From the NCBI GenBank assembly GCA_006247105.1, contig CM016925.1, positions 2,728,001 to 2,792,000 of the forward strand: 64,000 nucleotides of DNA, read 5' to 3'. This document shows, one piece after another, positions 55,423 to 64,000 of this stretch. The stretch comes from Giardia muris. Lineage: Eukaryota; Fornicata; Diplomonadida; Hexamitidae. Position numbers and translations under genes: made by a program. Numbering within the stretch: position 1 is the stretch's first letter; every line of letters starts with the position of its first letter. The notes below the pieces were generated by a model. That model had not been told where the DNA came from. It was given only the letters and a program-made list of their open reading frames with translations, and did not search any database.

Positions 55423-57153
55423 ATGGTGAGGGGAGGGAAGAACGCGAGAGCCCTCTCGTGTACGGAAGGGACGGCATCAGGCAACTGCAAGGCGGGGAGC
55501 TGCCTCGACCTCGGGACACTGGGGAAGGTCTGCAAGGAGTGCGCGACCGCGAACGAGGCCTCGATCGACGGGACGTGCAGCTCGGCTATTGAGAGCAACA
55601 CGTGTTCCAATGGTGTCTGCACGGCATGCGCAGGGACCTACTTCCTCTTCTACGGGGGGTGCTACAACCAGGCCAGTGGAGGCGAGGGCGCTGCTCTCTG
55701 CAAGACGGCCACCAAAGGGCAGTGCTCAGAGAGGGCCAGCGATGCGATGGGCATCTTCGTGAAGGGGAGCAAGGATGCTCCAACCGGCCTCTACACCTGT
55801 GATGATAAGACGAACGGGGTTCCCAACTGCGTGGCCTGTGACTCCCCCGCCACCAACAAGCCCAAGTGCAATGCGTGCAGGACGGGCTTCCTCCCGGATC
55901 AGGACAAGTCAGAATGCATCCAGTCCTCCCTCCAGCACTGCCTCCTGGTGACCGATGCTGACACCTGTCACACCTGCGAGGATGGGTACTACGTCTCCAA
56001 CAAGGTCTGCGTCCCCTGCTCCTCGGGCTGCAAGACGTGCGACTCCAGCGGCTGCTCGGAGTGCCTCGAAGGATACTACTCCACTGGCACTCCTATCACC
56101 TGCACGAAGTGTTCTGTCGAGAACTGCAGGACATGCACAGCCGATGGATGTACCGCCTGCCTCGACGGATATGCGAAGACAGGAACGGGGACCAATACAA
56201 AGTGCATCCCGGTCGGAGGAGCGGACGTCAAGGACCCCCACTGCTCGACCGCCTCGGCTCTCGCTCTGAACGGGACCTTTGCGATCTGCAAGGAGTGCCA
56301 AGCAGGCTTCGTCCCCGTGGACGGCGTCTGCCAGTCGAGCACCACTGCCCCCGCCAGCAACATCTGCACCTCCAATGGCAACAAGTGCGCCTCCTGCAAG
56401 AACGGCTTCATGCTCTACGAGGGCGGGTGCTACTCCTCCTCCAGAGCTGCCTCCCTCGGGATCTGCGCCTCGTCCTTCCTCGTCGGAGACCAGCGGGCCT
56501 GCTCCAAGTGTAAGGCCGGGACCGTCCCGATCGATGGGGCGTGTGTCGAGGTCGGGTCGGCTCTCTCGAGGGCGAACATCGAAGATGTCTGCAAGAAGAG
56601 TGACGACAGCCCCGTCGACGCCTCCTCGACGTCCTGCGACAAGTGCGGGACGAATGGAGGAACAAACTACTTCCTCCTCAACGGGGGCTGCTACCCCGCA
56701 GGAACAAGCAATGCGGGCTCCCTTGGGAACAAGATCTGCTCAACGGCCGCCAATGGGGCCTGCATCCAGACGGCCCAGGACAGCCCCTTCCTCCTCGAGG
56801 GGACCCAGCTTGTCTCCTGCTCCTCAAAGATGTCAGGATGCGTGGCGTGCAGCGATGCCTCGACCTGCTCGAAGTGCGGGGTCGGGTATGTGGAGACGCC
56901 CTCCAGCAACGCCTGCACTCCCTGCTCCGTCGAGAACTGCGCCTCGTGCTCCGATGCCGCCACCTGCACGACCTGCCTCGACGGGTCCGCCCCCGCCGCC
57001 ACCGACCCGAAGTGCAAGGCCCTCGAGGCTTCCGGCTCCAGCTCCTCGGGGCTCTCGGGGGGTGCCATTGCGGGGATCGTCATCGCCGTCCTGCTGGTGC
57101 TGGGAGGTCTCGGGGGCTTCCTCGGTTGGTGGTTCGGATGCAGGGGGAAGTGA
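55423..57153 (+). CDS. VSP unit P10 (family B), in-frame ATG, no signal peptide
   Basis: This 576-residue unit is on-phase (ATGGTGAGGGGAGGG). It is almost the same as P13: they share CKTCDSSGC and SNICTSNGNK, where P7 reads CKVC and SNVC. It differs from P13 at DPHCST (DPHCPT in P13) and GICASS (GICTSS). No leader; CRGK tail present. Position between C and A units repeats the C-B order. Confidence 0.78.
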   Translation: MVRGGKNARALSCTEGTASGNCKAGSCLDLGTLGKVCKECATANEASIDGTCSSAIESNTCSNGVCTACAGTYFLFYGGCYNQASGGEGAALCKTATKGQCSERASDAMGIFVKGSKDAPTGLYTCDDKTNGVPNCVACDSPATNKPKCNACRTGFLPDQDKSECIQSSLQHCLLVTDADTCHTCEDGYYVSNKVCVPCSSGCKTCDSSGCSECLEGYYSTGTPITCTKCSVENCRTCTADGCTACLDGYAKTGTGTNTKCIPVGGADVKDPHCSTASALALNGTFAICKECQAGFVPVDGVCQSSTTAPASNICTSNGNKCASCKNGFMLYEGGCYSSSRAASLGICASSFLVGDQRACSKCKAGTVPIDGACVEVGSALSRANIEDVCKKSDDSPVDASSTSCDKCGTNGGTNYFLLNGGCYPAGTSNAGSLGNKICSTAANGACIQTAQDSPFLLEGTQLVSCSSKMSGCVACSDASTCSKCGVGYVETPSSNACTPCSVENCASCSDAATCTTCLDGSAPAATDPKCKALEASGSSSSGLSGGAIAGIVIAVLLVLGGLGGFLGWWFGCRGK

Positions 57154-57164
57154 GTGAATGGTGA

Positions 57165-59063
57165 AGGGGAGGGAAGAACGCGAGGGCCCTCTCGTGCACG
57201 GAAGGGACGGCATCAGGCGACTGCAAGGCGGGGAGCTGCCTCGACCTCGGGACGCTGGGGAAGGTATGCAAGGAGTGCGCGACCACGACTCGAGCTGCTG
57301 AGTTCCCAATCGACGGGGAGTGCACCTCGACCAGTGGGAACGATTGTGTCAATGCGAACAACGGGACGTGCAGCTCGTGCGGGAATGCAGCCAACAACTT
57401 CCTCTTCTACGGGGGCTGCTACAGCACTCAGACAGCTGGAAAGGGGCAGGCTCTCTGCAAGACGGCATCGAACGGGAAGTGCTCAGAGAGGGCTGATACT
57501 GCGACGGGCATCTTCGTGAAGGGGAGCGACTCCAACCCCTCAGGCCTCTACACCTGTGATGATAAGACGAACGGGGTTCCCAACTGCAAGACCTGCACCT
57601 CCCCCGCCGCCGACAAGCCGACCTGCACGGAGTGCGCCTCCGGGTTCGGGCCTGTCGTGGAGAGCCTCGATGCACCGACGATCACCTCCTGCGTCAGCTG
57701 CTCATCGGACGAGAACTGCAAGAGCTGCATGAAGATCGGGACCAGCTTCGTGTGTCTCGAGTGCAAGGATGCCACTCACGTCCCCGTCAACGGGAAGTGC
57801 GTCCTCAAGGACAGTGCCTCCTCCTGCACCCCTGCCTCCAATGCCGGGAAGTGCACGGCCTGCAAGGAGGGGAGCCTCTTCTTCCACGACGGCTGCTTCA
57901 GCCCCGAGAGCCTCAAGAGCCTCGGGATCTGCCTCGAGTCCTTCTCCGTCCCGGGCTGGTCCGAGGTCCTCTGCGGTAAGTGCGGGAAGGGGCTCGCCCC
58001 CGTCGACGGGAGGTGTCTGAAGGTGGAAGGGGGGAAGGCCGATTCGACCAGCTCATGCACGACGAGCCAAAATGGAACTCAGGTCGGGGTCTGCGACTCC
58101 TGTGGGTCCTCGAACACCTACTTCCTCTTCAACGGGGGGTGCTATGCCCAGTCAAAGGAGCCCGGGAACAAGCTGTGCACGGCAATGACGACTCGGACGG
58201 CAGACGGGACCTGCTCGACCCCGACCTCCATCGCCTTCCTCAAGGACACCAAGCTCTACCTCTGCGGGGATGCGACGAACGGGAAGGCGAACTGCAACAC
58301 CTGCACCTACTCCACGTCCCTCTCCTGCACGTCCTGCCTCAACGGATGCATGCTCTCCAACTCCTCCTGCCTCTCCTCCTTCGATGCGGACAAGACGGGC
58401 CTCTGTGCCAACAGCAACCAGCTTCTCGTCGGGGAGGCCCTGGTGTGCAAGGAGTGCAAGAAGGGAAGTGTTCCGATCGACGGGACGTGCCTCGAGGTCA
58501 GCTCGACCATCTCGAGGACGACCACCAACGACGTCTGCATGAAGGCCGACGGGAAGACTCCTGTCGACGGGACCGCCACGAGGTGCGAGAACTGCTCGAC
58601 GACCTACTTCCTCTTCGAGGGGGGCTGCTATCCCGTGACTCCGAACTCCGTCGGGAGCAAGCTGTGTCAAACGGCCTCCAATGGTCAGTGCACTACTGCT
58701 GCCAATGGCTCCCCCTTCCCCCTCTCCAGTGGCGTCTTCACCCTCTGTCCGGCCGGGTGTGGGGCATGCTCCTCCTCGACTGTCTGCACGTCCTGCGGTC
58801 TCGGGTACTACAACACGACCCCCGTCACCTCCTCCTCTGACTGCAAGGCCTGCCCCAGTGGCTGCACGACGTGCTCCGCCTCGGCCTGCATCACGTGCTG
58901 GGACGGGAGTGCCCCGACCGACGGGAAGTGCAGTGCCGTCCCCTCCTCCAGCTCCTCGGGGCTCTCGGGGGGTGCCATTGCGGGAATCGTCATTGCCGTC
59001 CTGCTGGTCCTGGGAGGCCTCGGGGGCTTCCTCGGTTGGTGGTTCGGATGTAGGGGGAAGTGA
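57165..59063 (+). pseudogene. VSP unit P11 (family A), startless
   Basis: This unit has 632 open codons after a TGA at 57,162-57,164, with an out-of-phase ATG at 57,158. It is very similar to P12, which follows directly; they share MKIGTSF, LCANSNQLLVG and ISRTTTNDV. It differs from P12 at the variable patch (EPGNK here, GVGNK in P12) and in CDDKTNG versus CDDETNG. P11 and P12 therefore look like a recent tandem duplication later altered by short exchanges. Confidence 0.75.
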
Positions 59064-59074
59064 GTGAATGGTGA

Positions 59075-60973
59075 AGGGGAGGGAAGAACGCGAGAGTCCT
59101 CTCGTGTACGGAAGGGACGGCATCAGGCAACTGCAAGGCGGGGAGCTGCCTCGACCTCGGGACGCTGGGGAAGGTATGCAAGGAGTGCGCGACCACGACT
59201 CGAGCTGCTGAGTTCCCAATCGACGGGGAGTGCACCTCGACCAGTGGGAACGATTGTGTCAATGCGAACAACGGGACGTGCAGCTCGTGCGGGAATGCAG
59301 CCAACAACTTCCTCTTCTACGGGGGCTGCTACAGCACTCAGACAGCTGGAAAGGGGCAGGCTCTCTGCAAGACGGCATCGAACGGGAAGTGCTCAGAGAG
59401 GGCTGATACTGCGACGGGCATCTTCGTGAAGGGGAGCGACTCCAACCCCTCAGGCCTCTACACCTGCGACGACGAGACGAACGGGGTTCCCAACTGCAAG
59501 ACCTGCACCTCCCCCGCCGCCGACAAGCCGACCTGCACGGAGTGCGCCTCCGGGTTCGGGCCTGTCGTGGAGAGCCTCGATGCACCAACGATCACCTCCT
59601 GCGTCAGCTGCTCATCGGACGAGAACTGCAAGAGCTGCATGAAGATCGGGACCAGCTTCGTGTGTCTCGAGTGCAAGGATGCCACTCACGTCCCCGTCAA
59701 CGGGAAGTGCGTCCTCAAGGACAGTGCCTCCTCCTGCACCCCTGCCTCCAATGCCGGGAAGTGCACGGCCTGCAAGGAGGGGAGCCTCTTCTTCCACGAC
59801 GGCTGCTTCAGCCCCGAGAGCCTCAAGAGCCTCGGGATCTGCCTCGAGTCCTTCTCCGTCCCGGGCTGGTCCGAGGTCCTCTGCGGTAAGTGCGGGAAGG
59901 GGCTCGCCCCCGTCGACGGGAGGTGTCTGAAGGTGGAAGGGGGGAAGGCCGATTCGACCAGCTCATGCACGACGAGCCAAAATGGAACTCAGGTCGGGGT
60001 CTGCGACTCCTGTGGGTCCTCGAACACCTACTTCCTCTTCAACGGGGGGTGCTATGCCCAGTCAAAGGGGGTCGGGAACAAGCTGTGCACGGCAATGACG
60101 ACTCGGACGGCAGACGGGACCTGCTCGACCCCGACCTCCATCGCCTTCCTCAAGGACACCAAGCTCTACCTCTGCGGGGACGCGACGAACGGGAAGGCGA
60201 ACTGCAACACCTGCACCTACTCCACGTCTCTCTCCTGCACGTCCTGCCTCAACGGATGCATGCTCTCCAACTCCTCCTGCCTCTCCTCCTTCGATGCGGA
60301 CAAGACGGGCCTCTGTGCCAACAGCAACCAGCTTCTCGTCGGGGAGGCCCTGGTGTGCAAGGAGTGCAAGAAGGGAAGTGTTCCGATCGACGGGACGTGC
60401 CTCGAGGTCAGCTCGACCATCTCGAGGACGACCACCAACGACGTCTGCATGAAGGCCGACGGGAAGACTCCTGTCGACGGGACCGCCACGAGGTGCGAGA
60501 ACTGCTCGACGACCTACTTCCTCTTCGAGGGGGGCTGCTATCCCGTGACTCCGAACTCCGTCGGGAGCAAGCTGTGTCAAACGGCCTCCAATGGTCAGTG
60601 CACTACTGCTGCCAATGGCTCCCCCTTCCCCCTCTCCAGTGGCGTCTTCACCCTCTGTCCGGCCGGGTGTGGGGCATGCTCCTCCTCGACTGTCTGCACG
60701 TCCTGCGGTCTCGGGTACTACAACACGACCCCCGTCACCTCCTCCTCTGACTGCAAGGCCTGCCCCAGTGGCTGCACGACGTGCTCCGCCTCGGCCTGCA
60801 TCACGTGCTGGGACGGGAGTGCCCCGACCGACGGGAAGTGCAGTGCCGTCCCCTCCTCCAGCTCCTCGGGGCTCTCGGGGGGTGCCATTGCGGGGATCGT
60901 CATTGCCGTCCTTCTGGTCCTGGGAGGCCTCGGGGGCTTCCTCGGTTGGTGGTTCGGATGCAGGGGGAAGTGA
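59075..60973 (+). pseudogene. VSP unit P12 (family A), startless
   Basis: This unit has 632 open codons; the junction ATG (59,068) is out of phase and a TGA lies at 59,072-59,074. It is a near-copy of P11. The end of the membrane-segment coding uses the cttctggtcctgggaggc form, like P1 and unlike P11, so the 3' end probably came from another donor. CRGK tail complete. Confidence 0.75.
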
Positions 60974-60977
60974 GTGA

Positions 60978-62708
60978 ATGGTGAGGGGAGGGAAGAACGC
61001 GAGAGCCCTCTCGTGTACGGAAGGGACGGCATCAGGCAACTGCAAGGCGGGGAGCTGCCTCGACCTCGGGACACTGGGGAAGGTCTGCAAGGAGTGCGCG
61101 ACCGCGAACGAGGCCTCGATCGACGGGACGTGCAGCTCGGCTATTGAGAGCAACACGTGTTCCAATGGTGTCTGCACGGCATGCGCAGGGACCTACTTCC
61201 TCTTCTACGGGGGGTGCTACAACCAGGCCAGTGGAGGCGAGGGCGCTGCTCTCTGCAAGACGGCCACCAAAGGGCAGTGCTCAGAGAGGGCCAGCGATGC
61301 GATGGGCATCTTCGTGAAGGGGAGCAAGGATGCTCCAACCGGCCTCTACACCTGTGATGATAAGACGAACGGGGTTCCCAACTGCGTGGCCTGTGACTCC
61401 CCCGCCACCAACAAGCCCAAGTGCAATGCGTGCAGGACGGGCTTCCTCCCGGATCAGGACAAGTCAGAATGCATCCAGTCCTCCCTCCAGCACTGCCTCC
61501 TGGTGACCGATGCTGACACCTGTCACACCTGCGAGGATGGGTACTACGTCTCCAACAAGGTCTGCGTCCCCTGCTCCTCGGGCTGCAAGACGTGCGACTC
61601 CAGCGGCTGCTCGGAGTGCCTCGAAGGATACTACTCCACTGGCACTCCTATCACCTGCACGAAGTGTTCTGTCGAGAACTGCAGGACATGCACAGCCGAT
61701 GGATGTACCGCCTGCCTCGACGGATATGCGAAGACAGGAACGGGGACCAATACAAAGTGCATCCCGGTCGGAGGAGCGGACGTCAAGGACCCCCACTGCC
61801 CGACCGCCTCGGCTCTCGCTCTGAACGGGACCTTTGCGATCTGCAAGGAGTGCCAAGCAGGCTTCGTCCCCGTGGACGGTGTCTGCCAGTCGAGCACCAC
61901 TGCCCCCGCCAGCAACATCTGCACCTCCAATGGCAACAAGTGCGCCTCCTGCAAGAACGGCTTCATGCTCTACGAGGGCGGGTGCTACTCCTCCTCCAGG
62001 GCTGCCTCCCTCGGGATCTGCACCTCGTCCTTCCTCGTCGGAGACCAGCGGGCCTGCTCCAAGTGTAAGGCCGGGACCGTCCCGATCGATGGGGCGTGTG
62101 TCGAGGTCGGGTCGGCTCTCTCGAGGGCGAACATCGAAGATGTCTGCAAGAAGAGTGACGACAGCCCCGTCGACGCCTCCTCGACGTCCTGCGACAAGTG
62201 CGGGACGAATGGAGGAACAAACTACTTCCTCCTCAACGGGGGCTGCTACCCCGCAGGAACAAGCAATGCGGGCTCCCTTGGGAACAAGATCTGCTCAACG
62301 GCCGCCAATGGGGCCTGCATCCAGACGGCCCAGGACAGCCCCTTCCTCCTCGAGGGGACCCAGCTTGTCTCCTGCTCCTCAAAGATGTCAGGATGCGTGG
62401 CGTGCAGCGATGCCTCGACCTGCTCGAAGTGCGGGGTCGGGTATGTGGAGACGCCCTCCAGCAACGCCTGCACTCCCTGCTCCGTCGAGAACTGCGCCTC
62501 GTGCTCCGATGCCGCCACCTGCACGACCTGCCTCGACGGGTCCGCCCCCGCCGCCACCGACCCGAAGTGCAAGGCCCTCGAGGCTTCCGGCTCCAGCTCC
62601 TCGGGGCTCTCGGGGGGTGCCATTGCGGGGATCGTCATCGCCGTCCTGCTGGTGCTGGGAGGTCTCGGGGGCTTCCTCGGTTGGTGGTTCGGATGCAGGG
62701 GGAAGTGA
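60978..62708 (+). CDS. VSP unit P13 (family B), in-frame ATG, no signal peptide
   Basis: This 576-residue on-phase unit (ATGGTGAGGGGAGGG) is the closest relative of P10. Its 3' part carries GICTSS and the ctccagggctgcctccctcgg codons of P5, while the 5' part follows P10, a visible mosaic. No leader, complete membrane segment and CRGK. Confidence 0.78.
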   Translation: MVRGGKNARALSCTEGTASGNCKAGSCLDLGTLGKVCKECATANEASIDGTCSSAIESNTCSNGVCTACAGTYFLFYGGCYNQASGGEGAALCKTATKGQCSERASDAMGIFVKGSKDAPTGLYTCDDKTNGVPNCVACDSPATNKPKCNACRTGFLPDQDKSECIQSSLQHCLLVTDADTCHTCEDGYYVSNKVCVPCSSGCKTCDSSGCSECLEGYYSTGTPITCTKCSVENCRTCTADGCTACLDGYAKTGTGTNTKCIPVGGADVKDPHCPTASALALNGTFAICKECQAGFVPVDGVCQSSTTAPASNICTSNGNKCASCKNGFMLYEGGCYSSSRAASLGICTSSFLVGDQRACSKCKAGTVPIDGACVEVGSALSRANIEDVCKKSDDSPVDASSTSCDKCGTNGGTNYFLLNGGCYPAGTSNAGSLGNKICSTAANGACIQTAQDSPFLLEGTQLVSCSSKMSGCVACSDASTCSKCGVGYVETPSSNACTPCSVENCASCSDAATCTTCLDGSAPAATDPKCKALEASGSSSSGLSGGAIAGIVIAVLLVLGGLGGFLGWWFGCRGK

Positions 62709-62733
62709 GTGAATGGTGAAGGGGGGAGGATGA

Positions 62734-64000
62734 GACGGGGGTGGTTCGACCTTCACCATCCCGGGGGTTGAGGGAGAGTTCTGCAAGAAGTGCAGTGACA
62801 CGAACCAGGCCCCGATCGATGGGGCTTGTGCAGCGAATCCGACTACCACTGTCACGGGTGCTACTTGTGCTGATGGTGCCTGCACAGGATGTGGAACGGG
62901 GAACTACTTCCTGTTCAACGGGGGCTGTTATGACCAGACCAAGGCGCCTGGGAACAAGCTGTGCTCCGCCCTCCAGGATACAAAGAACGGAACCTGCAAG
63001 ACGGCTCCAACTACCGATGCCATCACCTTCGTCAAGGACAGCAACCTCTACCTCTGTAGCGATGCGACGAACGGGGAACCGGGCTGCAGCACCTGCACCT
63101 ACGACTCGACTAAAACACCCGCCTTCAACTGCACCTCGTGCCTCGAGGGCTTCTACCCCAACACCACCACCAGTCCCGTCAACTGCACGGCCTGCACCGT
63201 CCAGAACTGCAAGACGTGCTCCTCCTCCGCCTGCTCCGAGTGCGCTTCCGGGTTCGGGCCCGTCTACGACTCATCCCTCGTCATCACGAACTGCACCTCC
63301 TGCCCCGCGGACTGCACCGAGTGCGCCGACCAGGGCTTCTCGACCATCTGCGAGAAGTGCGGAATAGATAAGGTCCCCATCGACGGGAACTGCTCCACGA
63401 ACTCGAACGTCTGCACGACTCCATCACCCCCAGACGGGACCTGCTCGTCCTGCAAGAACGGGTTCCTCTTCTACCAGGGCGGGTGTCTCTCCCCCCAGAA
63501 GGCGGCGGACCTCAAGGTCTGTGCCCTGGGAAGCCAGCTCCTCGTCGGGAACACGACCGTCTGTACCGAGTGCAAGGGGGGCTTCGTCCCGATCGACGGG
63601 GAGTGTCTTCCGATCAAGCAGATCAACACGGGGACGACGAGGGCAGGTCAGGACATCTGCCTCGACGAGAAGGGGAACAAGGTCTCGGACACCGCCACGA
63701 AGTGCGGGGCCTGCATCAATACGACAGTCAACACCAACAACTACTTCCTCTTCAACGGGGGCTGCTACCCCATCCCGGCCGCGGGGTCTTCCTCCTCTTC
63801 CTCCGTCGGGAGCCTCCTCTGCTCATCGGCCTCCAACGGGAAGTGCACCGCCGCCCCGACCAGCGGGGGCCCCTTCCTCGTGGACGCGAACGGGACCTTC
63901 ACCCCCTGTCCGGCCGGCTGTGGGGTCTGCACCTCCTCGAACGGAGCCACCACCTGCACGTCCTGCGGCCTGGGGTACTTCGGAACCGCCCCCAACTGCA
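62734..64000 (+). pseudogene. VSP unit P14 (family C), startless, cut by the window edge
   Basis: The frame is open for 422 codons after a TGA at 62,731-62,733 to the window end. It copies P9 apart from the patch at 62,938-62,949 (TKAPGNK) and a few single-base changes such as SDTATKC for SNTATKC. The C-terminal membrane segment lies outside the window. Confidence 0.72.

Larger units (their letters stand above)
41427..64000 (+). repeat. Tandem VSP cassette array, plus strand
   Basis: Thirteen head-to-tail units of about 1.5-1.9 kb follow P1, each ending in the same coding block for a membrane segment plus CRGK and each joined to the next by TGA-GTGA-ATG. Three families recur: A (P2, P6, P8, P11, P12), B (P5, P7, P10, P13) and C (P9, P14, with M3 related). 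P3 and P4 are singletons here. The order from P5 is B A B A C B A A B C. The array runs past the window end. Confidence 0.9.

Noticed and set aside
60062..61177. Long antisense frames across VSP units (for example this 371-codon one, 52,997-54,082, 58,152-59,219)
   Set aside because: They mirror the GC-rich third positions and Cys codons of the sense VSP frame, recur at the same place in each unit and encode low-complexity Gly/Ala/Arg/Pro sequence with no domain.
41427..64000. CRISPR-like array or satellite DNA
   Set aside because: The repeats are kilobase-long coding units with open frames and protein features, not short repeats with spacers.

Overview
The window looks like part of a Giardia chromosome, most likely Giardia muris. 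The organism is inferred from the genes, not from a search. Tandem cysteine-rich CxxC proteins all end in one transmembrane segment and a CRGK tail (G. intestinalis VSPs end in CRGKA). Ankyrin/NEK-type kinase genes lie among them. Housekeeping genes are intronless, spaced by 3 to about 100 bp, and carry AGTRAA poly(A) signals beside or over their stop codons.

Bases 1-24,566 are an ordinary compact housekeeping region. It holds ribosomal protein L35, axonemal dynein light chain p28 (DNALI1), dynein assembly factor DNAAF5, an F-BAR-like protein, MTR4 helicase, exosome subunit RRP45, an RTEL1-like Fe-S helicase, the LisH basal-body protein CEP20/FOR20 and pyruvate kinase, plus several unrecognised genes. 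Two themes recur: flagella/basal bodies (DNALI1, DNAAF5, CEP20) and nuclear RNA decay (MTR4, RRP45). The most unusual single gene is 2,863-8,364: N-terminal ankyrin repeats, a DEAH-helicase core that has lost its Walker A lysine, and a C-terminal RING-IBR-RING ubiquitin-ligase module.

From 24.6 to 31.7 kb gene density falls. There is a gene-poor stretch, a quinone-oxidoreductase-like gene of bacterial appearance, an orphan ORF, a decayed ankyrin gene and an ankyrin/coiled-coil/kinase gene broken by a frameshift in a run of six G. A 5'-truncated near-identical copy of that kinase sits at 38.7-39.8 kb.

From 31.8 kb to the right end the window is an antigen-gene repository: three VSP units on the minus strand (36.8 down to 31.8 kb) and fourteen on the plus strand (39.9 kb to the edge). 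Only the first minus-strand unit (34,958-36,832) has a signal peptide. The others follow one another with a 4-base spacer; stop codon, AGTGAA poly(A) signal and a downstream ATG overlap in TGAGTGAATG. At most junctions that ATG is out of frame with the VSP reading frame because of one extra A, so those units are open but startless. Sequence patches are shared between units and between the two arrays. I interpret this as one expressible VSP with a large set of silent donor cassettes.
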